From NCBI RefSeq assembly GCF_001942335.1, contig NZ_MKKH01000001.1, positions 1 through 64,000 of the forward strand: a stretch of DNA of 64,000 nt. Direction: 5' to 3'. A program made the translations under genes and the position numbers. Origin of the DNA: Cellulosimicrobium sp. CUA-896. GTDB taxonomy: Bacteria; Actinomycetota; Actinomycetes; Actinomycetales; Cellulomonadaceae. Shown here piece by piece: positions 30,154 through 40,200 of this stretch (positions are counted from its first letter, which is position 1; each line of letters opens with the position of its first letter). Under the pieces are notes generated by a model, which worked only from the letters and a program-made list of their open reading frames with translations, was not told the origin of the DNA and searched no databases.

Positions 30154-30833
30154 GTGCGCGCCGCACCCGCCTTGTAGCCGACGCCGCGCACTGTAAGGAC
30201 GATCTCGGGGTTCTCCGGGTCGTGCTCGATCTTCGAGCGCAGGCGCTGGACGTGGACGTTGACGAGCCGGGTGTCCGCGGCGTGGCGGTACCCCCAGACC
30301 TTCTCGAGCAGCACCTCGCGCGTGAAGACCTGCCACGGCTTGCGCGCGAGCGCGACGAGGAGGTCGAACTCGAGCGGCGTGAGCGCGATCGCCTCGCCGC
30401 CGCGGGTGACGCGGTGGCCGGTGACGTCGATCTCGACGTCCCCGATCGCGAGGTGCTCGGGCGCCGGCTCGTCCGAGCGGCGCAGCCGGGCCCGGATGCG
30501 CGCGACGAGCTCCTTGGGCTTGAACGGCTTGGAGATGTAGTCGTCCGCGCCGGACTCGAGGCCCAGCACGACGTCGACGGTGTCGCTCTTGGCGGTGAGC
30601 ATGATGACGGGCACGCCCGACTCGGCCCGGATGAGGCGGCACACCTCCGTCCCGTCCTTGCCCGGGAGCATGAGGTCGAGCAGCACGAGGTCCGGCTGGG
30701 TGCTGCGGAACGTCTCGAGCGCCAGGTCGCCGTCGGCGCAGAAGACGGGCTCGAAGCCCTCCGAGCGCAGCACGATGCCGATCATCTCGGCCAGGGCGGT
30801 GTCGTCGTCGACCACGAGCACGCGAACCTTCAT
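30150..30833 (-). CDS. mtrA: Response regulator MtrA
   Basis: 227-residue OmpR-family regulator. The receiver domain has VLVVDDDTALAE and phospho-acceptor Asp53 (LVLLDLMLPGKDG) and Lys in YISKPFKPKEL. The C-terminal winged helix is HRVTRGGEAIALTPLEFDLL, then YRHAADTRLVNVHVQRLRSK. MtrA controls cell-cycle and peptidoglycan-hydrolase genes in actinobacteria. A -10-like CAAGAT (minus strand, 30840-30845) ends 6 nt before the ATG, suggesting a leaderless start. First gene of mtrA-mtrB-lpqB. Confidence 0.97.
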   Translation of the reverse strand: MKVRVLVVDDDTALAEMIGIVLRSEGFEPVFCADGDLALETFRSTQPDLVLLDLMLPGKDGTEVCRLIRAESGVPVIMLTAKSDTVDVVLGLESGADDYISKPFKPKELVARIRARLRRSDEPAPEHLAIGDVEIDVTGHRVTRGGEAIALTPLEFDLLVALARKPWQVFTREVLLEKVWGYRHAADTRLVNVHVQRLRSKIEHDPENPEIVLTVRGVGYKAGAART

Positions 30834-30961
30834 GGGCTCATCTTGCCATCGCACGACGCGCGGACCCGCAGGCCCGGGGCCCGCCGCGCGTCGTGCCTGC
30901 GTACTAGGGTGGCCTGGCACCGCAGCCCACGAGCGCACGACGAGCGAGGACCACCGCCCCC

Positions 30962-32361
30962 ATGAGCACACCTGACGCCTCCGGAGCGCCGGACGGCGCC
31001 ACGCCGGACCGCCCCGACGCCCACGACGTGGCGCCGACCGGGCAGCCGGACCCGCAGCAGACCGGCGGCTGGGGCACCCCTGCGTACGGGCAGCCGGGCT
31101 ACGGCCCGCCCGCGTCCGCGCAGCAGCCGGCGCCGCCGCAGCCGCGGTACGGGCAGTACGCGCCGGGGCACGGTCAGGCAGCCCCCGGGCCGGGGTACGG
31201 GCAGCCCGGAGAGCCCGGCCAGGGCCAGTACGGACAGCCCCGGTACGGAGAGGGTCAGTACGGGCCGCAGTCCGGGCCCGGCCAGTACGGGCAGCCGCAG
31301 TACGGGCAGGGCCAGCAGGGCAACCGCAGTACGGCCAACCGCAGTACGGGCAGGGCCAGTACGGGCAACCGCAGTACGGGCAGGGCCAGTACGGGACGCC
31401 GGCCGGCTTCGGCGGGGCCCCTGCCGTCCCGACGGCCTCCAAGCCGGGCATCGTCCCGCTGCGGCCGCTGACGCTCGGCGAGCTCTTCGACGGTTCGTTC
31501 GGCGCGATCCGCCACAACCCTCGCGTGATGCTCGGCATGAGCACGCTCGTGGTCGTCGTCGCGACGGTCGTCGGCGCGCTCCTGGGCTACGCGTTCTCGG
31601 GCTACGTCGCCGACGCGTTCGCCACGCTGCCGTCCGAGGCGGGGTTCACGGGTCTCGAGAACGACTTCGCCACGATGTACGCCACGGTCGCCGGGACCGG
31701 GATCGCCACGGGGCTCGCGACGCCGATCGTCAGCGGCCTGCTCACCGTCTCCATCGGGCAGTCGGTCATCGGTCGGCGGGCGACGGTCTCCGAGGTCTGG
31801 GCCCAGGTCGGGCGCCGCGCCTGGTTCCTCGTCGGCTTCTCGCTCCTGCTCGGCCTCGCGATGGTCCTGTTCATCACGGTCCTCGTCCTGCTCGTCGTGC
31901 TCGCGTTCGCGGTGGACCCCGGGCTCGGCGCGTTCGCCGTCCTCCTCGCCGTCCCGGCGTACCTCGTGGGGATCGTGTGGGTCGGCACGCGCACCGGTCT
32001 CGTCCCGCCCGCCCTCGCGCTCGAGGGCCAGCCGTTCTGGTCGACGGTCGCGCGGGTGTGGCGGCTGACGCGCGGATCCTTCTGGCGCCTCTTCGGCATC
32101 TACCTGCTCGCCTACGTCGTGGTCTACGTCGTCGCCCAGCTCGTCGTCACGCCGTTCAGCCTCGTCGGCGGGATCGCGCTCGCGGCCGGCCAGGCGTTCG
32201 TCAGCAACCTCGTCACGACGCTCGGGGTCGCGGTCTCGACGATCGCCCTCACGCTCTTCCTCGGCAGCATCGTCGCGCTGCTCTACATCGACGTGCGGAT
32301 GCGCCGCGAGGGCCTGGACGTGGAGCTCGCCGCGGCGGCGAGCGAGCAGCCCCCGGCATGA
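30962..32361 (+). CDS. Multi-pass membrane protein with YGQ-rich N-terminus (Rv3689-like), one frameshift
   Basis: About 467 residues. The first 165 are disordered and Pro/Gly/Gln/Tyr rich, with repeats such as GQYGQPQYGQG. The rest is a membrane domain of about six helices (MLGMSTLVVVVATVVGALLG; VGFSLLLGLAMVLFITVLVL; GIYLLAYVVVYVVAQLVV), resembling the glycerophosphodiester-phosphodiesterase membrane domain. One base is lost near 31318, inside the repeats (frame 2 to 1). A TAGGGT box at 30905-30910 and GAGGA at 30946-30950 precede the ATG. It is the first of five overlapping genes (to 36.7 kb). Confidence 0.82.
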
Positions 32362-33035
32362 CCCTCGCCCTGCTCACCGCCGACGTCCCGGTGCAGCCGG
32401 ACGCCGACGAGGCGCGGCGGTGGCTGCTCGAGGAGCTCGCGAAGCCGGAGTACCGCACCGACACGACCCTGCTGCAGCGCGTCCTCGACTGGCTCGCGGG
32501 CCTGTTCGACGGCGCGCCGACGCTCGACCTGGGCGGCCGGTGGGTCGCGCTGCTCCTCGTCGTCGCCGTGCTCGTGGTCGCGGCGATCGCCTACCGGGTC
32601 GCCGGCCCTGTCCGTCTGTCGCGACGGGCGTCCGCGTCCGCGGTCGTGCTCGACGACGACACCCGCAGCGCCGACGAGCTGCGGGCGGCGGCCGACGCGG
32701 CGGCCGCCGCCGGCGACTGGGCGAGCGCGGTGCTCGAGCGCTACCGCGCCGTCGTCCGCGCCCTCGAGGAGCGCGCGCTGCTCGACCCGCGTCCCGGACG
32801 CACCGCCTGGGAGGCCGCGGAGGCGGCGGGCGAGCGCCTCCCGGACGTCGCGGTCGGGCTCGCGCGCGGGGCGCACCTCTTCGACGACGTCTGCTACGGC
32901 AAGGCGCCGGTCGGTCCGGACGCCGACGCGTCCCTGCGCGAGCTCGACGCGCGCGCCGCCGCGACCCGGCCGCCGGTGCGCGCCGAGCTGGCGACGGCGG
33001 CCTCCGGGCCTGGCGCGGACGGGAGCGCGGCGTGA
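32358..33035 (+). CDS. DUF4129 domain membrane protein (Rv3690-like)
   Basis: 225 residues with one transmembrane helix (WVALLLVVAVLVVAAIAYRV). The cytosolic or periplasmic DUF4129 region reads RAAADAAAAAGDWASAVLER, YRAVVRALEERALLDPRPGR, TAWEAA and AHLFDDVCYGKAPVG. DUF4129 proteins regularly accompany MoxR ATPases and DUF58 proteins; function unknown. The ATG overlaps the previous stop (ATGA) and the stop overlaps the next start (GTGA), so translation is coupled along the operon. Confidence 0.88.
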   Translation: MTLALLTADVPVQPDADEARRWLLEELAKPEYRTDTTLLQRVLDWLAGLFDGAPTLDLGGRWVALLLVVAVLVVAAIAYRVAGPVRLSRRASASAVVLDDDTRSADELRAAADAAAAAGDWASAVLERYRAVVRALEERALLDPRPGRTAWEAAEAAGERLPDVAVGLARGAHLFDDVCYGKAPVGPDADASLRELDARAAATRPPVRAELATAASGPGADGSAA

Positions 33036-34286
33036 GCGCCGGGCACGCCCCCGCCGCCCCGGTGCCCGCCGGGCCGACGACGACCGCTCCCGGCGCCGTG
33101 ACGACGCGCCACGTCCCGGTCGTCGGGGACGGCACGACCGCGGGCTCGCGCGCCCGTCGCGCTGGCACCGCGCCCGGTGGCCCCTCGCCGTCGTGACGCT
33201 GCTGGTCGTGCTCGCCGGCCTGGCCGCGATCGCCCGCCCCTCCACGTCGAGCACCCCGCTCGCCCCGGACAACCCCGCACCGGGCGGCGCCCGCGCCGTC
33301 GCCGAGGTCCTGCGGGACCGCGGCGTCGACGTCACGTACGTGCGCGGCGTCTCCGACGCGGTCGCCGCGGCGGACGCCGGCTCCACGCTCCTCGTCACCG
33401 AGAGCAGCTACCTGCTCGACGAGCAGGTCGACGCCCTCGTCGCCGCACCGGCCGACCTGGTGCTGCTCAGCCCCACCGAGCGCATGCTCGCCGCAGCCAC
33501 GGGCGGCGCGGCCGAGCTGGCCTACGACTGGTCCGACGGCGGCACCGTGCGGTCCCCGCAGTGCGACGACCCCTCCGCGCAGGCCGCCGGGGCGCTGCGC
33601 TCGGACGGCGTCGGGTTCCGCCTCGCCGGGACCGCGGACGCCGCGCTGTGCTTCCCGTCGCCCGGCGGCCCGCAGGTGGGCGCCTACCTCGTGCACGAGG
33701 CCGACGGCCGGACGGTGCGCGCGATCGACACGACCGCGGTGCTGAGCAACGGCACGGTGGCCGAGGACGGCAACGCCGCGCTCGCCCTGTGGGCGCTCGG
33801 CGCCGACGAGCGGCTCGTGTGGCTCGTGCAGGACCCCTTCGACACGTCCGTCCCGGGCGGGCAGGAGGACCCGGCGGTCGCGCTCCCGCCGTGGACCGGG
33901 GTCGTCGCGCTGCAGCTGCTCGTCGTCGTCCTCGTCGTCGCCCTGTGGCGCGGGCGCCGGCTCGGCGCGCTCGTGACGGAGGACCTCCCGGTCGTCGTCC
34001 GCGCGTCCGAGACCACCCGCGGCCGCGGCCGCCTCTACCGCCGCGCCGGCTCGCGCGGGCACGCGGCCGCCGGTCTGCGGGCGAGCACCGCCGACCGGCT
34101 CGCGGCGCGGCTCGGCCTGCCGCGCTCGGCCGACGCCGCGTCGCTCGTCGACGCCGTCGCGCGCGCCACCGACCGCCCGACCGACCAGGTCGCCCAGCTG
34201 CTGTACGGACCACCACCCGTCGACGACGCCGCGCTGCTCGAGCTCGCGCGTCACCTCGACCAGATCGAGAGCGAGGTCTACCACTC

Positions 34287-34290
<4 letters not shown>
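33032..34290 (+). CDS. DUF4350 domain membrane protein (Rv3691-like), one frameshift
   Basis: About 419 residues. A Pro/Ala-rich N-terminus is followed by a transmembrane helix ([18 protein letters not shown]), an extracytoplasmic DUF4350 domain ([39 protein letters not shown]), and a second helix ([19 protein letters not shown]) with a cytosolic tail. The fold resembles the ThuA/GATase-like domain. One base is lost near 33150, before [16 protein letters not shown] 33032 overlaps the DUF4129 stop by 4 nt. Confidence 0.85.
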
Positions 34291-35416
<1,126 letters not shown>

Positions 35417-35426
35417 GGCGCGCGAC

Positions 35427-36719
35427 GTGGCCCTGACCTGGCGCGCCGTCGTGCTCGTGGCGCTCGGGCTCGTCCCGGTGCTGCTGTTCCCGGTCCCGGG
35501 CACGGTGCTGGTCTGGACGGTGCTCGTCGCGGCGGCGTGCGCCCTCGACGTCGCGCTCGCGGCCTCCCCCCGGCAGGTCGCGATCGAGCGCCGCGTCCCC
35601 GGCTCGGTGCGGCTCACCGACCGGACGACGTCGATGCTCACGCTCACCAACCTCGCGCCGCGCCGGCTGCGGGCGCTCGTGCGCGACGCGTGGCCGCCGT
35701 CGGCCGGGACGCAGGTCAACCGGCACGCCGTCGACCTGCCGCGCGGCGAGGCGGCGCGGGTCGTCACCGTCCTCGTCCCGACCCGCCGCGGGGAGCGCGT
35801 CGCCGACCGCGTCACCATCCGGTCCTTCGGGCCGCTGCGGCTCGCCGCCCGCCAGGCCTCGCTGCCCGTCCCCGGGCGGCTGCAAGTGCTGCCCGAGTTC
35901 GCCTCGCGCCGCCACCTGCCCAGCCGGCTCGCGCGTCTGCGCGAGATGGACGGGCGCGCCGCCGTCCAGGTGCGCGGCGAGGGCACGGAGTTCGACTCCC
36001 TGCGCGAGTACGTCATCGGCGACGACGTCCGGTCGATCGACTGGCGCGCGTCGGCACGGCGGCACGACATGGTGGTGCGCACGTGGCGCCCCGAGCGCGA
36101 CCGCCGCGTGCTGATCGTCGTCGACACGGCCCGCACGTCGGCGGCGCGCCTCGGGGACGAGCCGCGCCTCGACGCGGGCATCGAGGCCGCGCTGCTCCTC
36201 GCCGCGCTCGCCGGCCGGGCCGGCGACCGCGTCGAGCTGCTCGCGTACGACCGGACGGTCCGCGCACGCGTCGCGGGCGCCGCCGGGCCCCGCCTCATGC
36301 CGGCGATGGCCGACGCGCTCGCCCCGCTTGAGCCGGCGCTCCTGGAGACCGACTGGCCCGGCCTCGTCGGGGCGGTGCAGGAGCGCCTGTCCCAGCGCGC
36401 TCTCGTCGTGCTGCTCTCGACGCTCGACGCGGCGGCCGTGGAGACCGGTCTGCTGCCCGTCGCCGCCCAGCTCACGGCGAAGCACCAGGTCGTGCTCGCA
36501 GCCGCCGCCGACCCGGAGGTCGCCGCGCTGCGCGCCGACCGCACGGGGACGTCGGAGGTCTACGACGCCGCCGCCGCGTCCCGCGGGGAGATCGAGCGCG
36601 CCGCCGTGACCACCGTCCTGCGGCAGCGCGGCGTGGAGGTGGTGGACGCGCTGCCCGACGAGCTCGCCCCCCGTCTCGCCGACACCTACCTCGCCCTCAA
36701 GGCCGCCGGCCGGCTCTGA
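35427..36719 (+). CDS. DUF58 domain protein (Rv3693-like)
   Basis: 430 residues. Two hydrophobic helices at the N-terminus (VVLVALGLVPVLLFPVPG; VLVWTVLVAAACALDVAL), a beta-rich section, then the DUF58 core REYVIGDDVRSIDWRASARR, the usual signature, followed by a von Willebrand A-like fold (VLIVVDTARTS). DUF58 proteins are the standard partners of MoxR ATPases. The frame is intact. GTG 35427 lies 10 bp after the MoxR stop and is the last gene of this tightly packed operon. Confidence 0.92.
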   Translation: MALTWRAVVLVALGLVPVLLFPVPGTVLVWTVLVAAACALDVALAASPRQVAIERRVPGSVRLTDRTTSMLTLTNLAPRRLRALVRDAWPPSAGTQVNRHAVDLPRGEAARVVTVLVPTRRGERVADRVTIRSFGPLRLAARQASLPVPGRLQVLPEFASRRHLPSRLARLREMDGRAAVQVRGEGTEFDSLREYVIGDDVRSIDWRASARRHDMVVRTWRPERDRRVLIVVDTARTSAARLGDEPRLDAGIEAALLLAALAGRAGDRVELLAYDRTVRARVAGAAGPRLMPAMADALAPLEPALLETDWPGLVGAVQERLSQRALVVLLSTLDAAAVETGLLPVAAQLTAKHQVVLAAAADPEVAALRADRTGTSEVYDAAAASRGEIERAAVTTVLRQRGVEVVDALPDELAPRLADTYLALKAAGRL

Positions 36720-36845
36720 GCTGGCCCCCGAGCCGGTCCCCGAGCAAGCCCCGGGCCGTAGTGTCCGGGACGCCGGACCGGGTAGTGTCGGAGGACCGCC
36801 CCCGCACGCCTGCGCCGTGCGTCCCGACCGTCCTGGAGGACCCTC

Positions 36846-36968
36846 GTGGCCTGGCAGCCGACCGACCCGCGCGACCGTGCGCGCCGCAACCGGCGCGTCG
36901 CGGTCGTCGTCGTCGTGGCGCTCCTCGCGACGTTCGTCGTGCCCGCGCTCGCGATCGTCCTCGGCTGA
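36846..36968 (+). CDS. 40-residue single-pass membrane protein
   Basis: A short gene with GTG 36846 and an excellent ribosome binding site (GGAGG, 6 nt upstream). The product has a charged N-terminus (WQPTDPRDRARRNRRV) and one hydrophobic helix (VVVVVALLATFVVPALAIVL), so it is predicted to sit in the membrane with its basic end inside. Two copies of GTAGTGTC (36758 and 36782) lie upstream, possibly promoter elements. It is 5 bp before the winged-helix gene, so the two are probably co-expressed. Family unknown. Confidence 0.6.
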   Translation: MAWQPTDPRDRARRNRRVAVVVVVALLATFVVPALAIVLG

Positions 36969-36973
36969 CGCCC

Positions 36974-38314
36974 GTGGTGCGCGGCGGGGTCGACGGGTCC
37001 GCGCCCCGCACGACGTCCGCGGAGCTCGGCCGCGCTCTGCTCGTCCGCCAGCACCTGAGCACCCCGGCCGGCCGGGACGGCCCCGCCGGGTCCGCCCGTC
37101 CCGACGGCACCTCGGGCGGGCGCGAGCGGGTCGTCGCGGAGGTGCGGCACCTGGTCGGCCTCCAGTCGCAGGTCCCGGCCTCGCCGTACGCCGGGCTGTG
37201 GTCACGGGTGCCCGGCTTCGCGACGCAGGACCTCGGCGACCGCCTGCTCGACCGGTCGCTGGTCCGCGTCGCCACGCTGCGCGGGACGGTCCACCTCGTC
37301 ACGCCGGACGACGCGTTCGAGCTCACGGCGCTCGCCCGACCCGCTCAGGCGGCGTTCCTGCGCGCACGCAACCAGCACGGCGCCGCCCTCGCGGACGTCG
37401 ACCTCGACGACCTGGCCGAGGCGGCGCGCGACCTGCTGGCGGAACCGCTCACGTCCGTCGAGCTCGGGCGCCGGCTCGCGGCGCGGTGGCCGGACGTCGG
37501 TCCCACGCACCTCGCGTACGGGGCCCGCTGCCTGCTGCCGCTGGTCCAGGTCCCGCCCCGCGGCCTGTGGGGCGCGTCGGGCCCCGGGACGACGACGACC
37601 TGGACGACGGCGCAGGCGTGGCTCGGCGGGCCCGCCCACCGGTCCGCCGACGAGCTCGCCGCCGTCGCCGCGGGGAGCGATCCCGAGGCCGTGCTGGCCG
37701 CGCGGGTGCGTCTCGTGCGCCGCTACCTCGCCGCGTTCGGCCCCGCGTCGGTCGCGGACGCGCAGCGCTGGTCGGGGCTGGCCCGGCTCCGTGCGGCCGT
37801 CGACGTGCTGCGCCCGGAGCTCGTGACCCTCACGGGGCCGCGCGGCACCGAGCTGTTCGACCTCCCGGACGCCCCGCGGCCCGCCGGCGACAGCCCCGTC
37901 CCGGTGGTCCTCGCCGCCGACTTCGACAACCTCGTGCTCGGGCACGACGACCGCACGCGCGTCCTCGGTCGCGTGGCCGTGCGGCAGGTCGTGAGCGTCA
38001 ACGGGCAGGTCGCGGCGACCGTGCTCGTGGACGGGTCGGTGGCGGGCACGTGGGCCTGGCGCGGCGGCGGCGACGGGGTCGCCGACCGGGACGGTGCCGT
38101 CGCGCAGGTCGACGTCCGTCCGCTCCGGCCGGACGGCTCCCCCGACGCGCCCTCCGCCGGCCCGGTCGGCGCCGTCGAGGCCGCCGACGCCGGTCGCTCC
38201 CCCGCGGAGCGCCTCGCCGAGCCCGCCGTGCGCGACGAGGTCGTCGCCCGCGCCGAGGACTGGCTCCGGGTGGCGGCCCCGGGAGCCCGGCACCGCGTCG
38301 TCGTGCACGTCTGA
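36974..38314 (+). CDS. Winged-helix DNA-binding domain (HTH_42) protein
   Basis: 446 residues of the 'winged helix DNA-binding domain' family, distantly related to YcaQ/AlkZ glycosylases. Conserved parts: HLVGLQSQVPASPYAGLWSR, LVRVATLRGTVHLVTPDDAF, YLAAFGPASVADAQRWSGLA, VVLAADFDNLVLGHDDRTRV. The function is not established; a DNA-repair role is plausible. GTG 36974 and GTG 36977 are adjacent candidates. It interrupts the otherwise conserved DUF58-SpoIIM neighbourhood. The C-terminal region (DGSPDAPSAGPVG) contains a low-complexity insert. Confidence 0.82.
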   Translation: MVRGGVDGSAPRTTSAELGRALLVRQHLSTPAGRDGPAGSARPDGTSGGRERVVAEVRHLVGLQSQVPASPYAGLWSRVPGFATQDLGDRLLDRSLVRVATLRGTVHLVTPDDAFELTALARPAQAAFLRARNQHGAALADVDLDDLAEAARDLLAEPLTSVELGRRLAARWPDVGPTHLAYGARCLLPLVQVPPRGLWGASGPGTTTTWTTAQAWLGGPAHRSADELAAVAAGSDPEAVLAARVRLVRRYLAAFGPASVADAQRWSGLARLRAAVDVLRPELVTLTGPRGTELFDLPDAPRPAGDSPVPVVLAADFDNLVLGHDDRTRVLGRVAVRQVVSVNGQVAATVLVDGSVAGTWAWRGGGDGVADRDGAVAQVDVRPLRPDGSPDAPSAGPVGAVEAADAGRSPAERLAEPAVRDEVVARAEDWLRVAAPGARHRVVVHV

Positions 38315-38333
38315 CGCGCCCGCGACGCCCCGC

Positions 38334-39323
38334 TCAGGCGGCGACGGGCGCGACGTCCCCCGCGTGGTCGGCGCTGAGGTCGCCCGTCTCCCCCGCGCGC
38401 ACGGCCCGGCGCCCGAGGACGATCGTGTAGACCCAGAAGCCCGCGAGCGCGAGCGCCCCGATGACGATCTTGAGCCACCACGGCATGGTCGAGCCCGTGA
38501 CGAAGCCCTCGATGACGCCCGAGACGCCCAGCGCGAGGGCGAGGCCGATGGCGACGGTGACGAGGGCGCGGCCCTCCTGCGCGAGCGAGCGCGACCGCGG
38601 CAGCGGGCCCGGGTCGATCCAGGCCCAGAAGATGCGCAGCCCCGCGGCGCCCGCGACGAAGATCGCCATGAGCTCCAGCAGGCCGTGCGGCGCGATGAGG
38701 GTGAGGAACAGGTCGAGCTCGCCGTACGCGGCCATCATGCCGCCCGTCGCGCCGACGTTGACGGCGTTGCTGAGCAGGACGTACGCGGGGAAGACCCCCG
38801 TGATGCCCAGCCCGACGCACTGCGCGGCGATCCACGCGTTGTTCGTCCACACGACGGCCGCGAAGCCCAGGCCCGGGTCGTAGTAGCTCGCGAACGCGGT
38901 CTCGACGTAGTTCTCGCGCGTGCTCGGCGGGCCCATCGACGCCAGCCCCTCGGGCGTGGTCGCGACCCAGACGCCGGCCACGACCGCGACCACGAGGAAC
39001 ACCGTCGTGACGCCGACCGACCACCAGCGGATCCGGTACAGCGCCGCGGGCAGCGTCACGCCCAGGAAGCGCACCACGTCGCGCCACGCGGGCTCGTGCG
39101 CGCCGGCGATGCGCGTGCGGGCCCGGCCCAGCAGGTCGGACAGGCGCGTGATGAGCACCGGGTCGGGGGCGACCGACCGGACGGTCGACAGGTGCGTCGC
39201 CACCGCCTGGTACAGGCGCACGAGCTCGTCCGCCTCCGCGCCGTCGAGCGCGCGCCGCCGGGTCAGCGTCTCCAGGCGGTCCCACTGCGCGCGGTGCACG
39301 TCGGTGAAGGCGTCGAGGTCCAC
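38334..39323 (-). CDS. SpoIIM-family (stage II sporulation protein M-like) membrane protein (Rv3694-like)
   Basis: 329 residues with an N-terminal cytosolic helical part (VDLDAFTDVHRAQWDRLETL) and five to six transmembrane helices (WWSVGVTTVFLVVAVVAGVW; APHGLLELMAIFVAGAAGLR with the conserved PHG-x-x-E motif; LVTVAIGLALALGVSGVIEG). SpoIIM relatives outside spore formers may direct wall enzymes in the membrane. GTG 39323 starts the conserved MDLDAF-type N-terminus. It is divergent from the RDD gene, the arrangement seen in Rv3694c-Rv3695. Confidence 0.9.
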   Translation of the reverse strand: MDLDAFTDVHRAQWDRLETLTRRRALDGAEADELVRLYQAVATHLSTVRSVAPDPVLITRLSDLLGRARTRIAGAHEPAWRDVVRFLGVTLPAALYRIRWWSVGVTTVFLVVAVVAGVWVATTPEGLASMGPPSTRENYVETAFASYYDPGLGFAAVVWTNNAWIAAQCVGLGITGVFPAYVLLSNAVNVGATGGMMAAYGELDLFLTLIAPHGLLELMAIFVAGAAGLRIFWAWIDPGPLPRSRSLAQEGRALVTVAIGLALALGVSGVIEGFVTGSTMPWWLKIVIGALALAGFWVYTIVLGRRAVRAGETGDLSADHAGDVAPVAA

Positions 39324-39381
39324 GACCGATACCCTGCCACACGGGACGGCACCCGGACCGGCGGACCAGACGAGGAGCGAC

Positions 39382-40200
39382 GTGCGCGACGGCATCCTGA
39401 TCGGCGAGGGCGTGGTGCTCGACGCACGCCCCGCGTCCTTCATCTCGCGCGCGCTCGGCGCCACGATCGACCTCGCGGCGATCGGTGCGGTGCTGCTCGC
39501 GCTGCTGCTCGTGGCGTCGCGGTCGTTGTCGCTCGTCGACGCCGACGTCGCGCCGGCGATCGGCGTCGCCCTGCTGGCGCTCGTCATGGTCGTCGTGCCG
39601 ACGACGGTCGAGACGCTCACGCGCGGACGCTCGCTCGGCAAGCTCGCCCTCGGCATCCGCGTGGTGCGCGACGACGGCGGGCCGGTGCGCTTCCGCCACG
39701 CGTTCCTGCGCGCGCTCGTCGGCATCGGCGAGCTGTGGCTGACGTTCGGCACGGTCGCCCTGGTCGCGTCGCTGACGAACGACAAGGGCAAGCGCCTCGG
39801 CGACATGGCGGCCGGCACGTACGCGATCCGCGTCCGGGGCGGCCGGCCCACGTTCGCACCGCTGGCGATGCCGCCCTACCTCGCCGGCTGGGCCGCCCAC
39901 GCCGACATGCGACGCCTGCCGGACGGGCTGGCGCTCGCCGCGCGGCAGTTCCTCGGCCGCGCGGACCGGCTCCACCCCGCGTCGCGTGCGCGCCTCGGGC
40001 AGCAGCTCGCGGCGCAGGTCGAGGGGTACGTCGCGCCCGGACCGCCGCCCGGGACGCACCCCGAGGTCTTCCTCCTCGCCGTCCTCACCGAGCGCCGCGA
40101 CCGCGACCGCGTCACCGCGCAGCGTGCGCGCGTCCTCGCGGACGAGCAGGCCGCGCTCCTGCACCGCCTGCCGTACTCGGTGCCCGACCCCTCGCGCTGA
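39382..40200 (+). CDS. RDD family membrane protein (Rv3695-like)
   Basis: 272 residues. The RDD domain holds about three helices (FISRALGATIDLAAIGAVLL with the R/D residues; APAIGVALLALVMVVVPTTV; LVGIGELWLTFGTVALVASL), the signature TRGRSLGKLALGIRVVRDDG and the conserved KGKRLGDMAAGTYAIR. A cytosolic C-terminal half of about 110 residues follows. GTG 39382 has GAGGAG 4 nt upstream. Its last 89 bp overlap the 3' end of the convergent acyltransferase gene. Confidence 0.9.
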   Translation: MRDGILIGEGVVLDARPASFISRALGATIDLAAIGAVLLALLLVASRSLSLVDADVAPAIGVALLALVMVVVPTTVETLTRGRSLGKLALGIRVVRDDGGPVRFRHAFLRALVGIGELWLTFGTVALVASLTNDKGKRLGDMAAGTYAIRVRGGRPTFAPLAMPPYLAGWAAHADMRRLPDGLALAARQFLGRADRLHPASRARLGQQLAAQVEGYVAPGPPPGTHPEVFLLAVLTERRDRDRVTAQRARVLADEQAALLHRLPYSVPDPSR

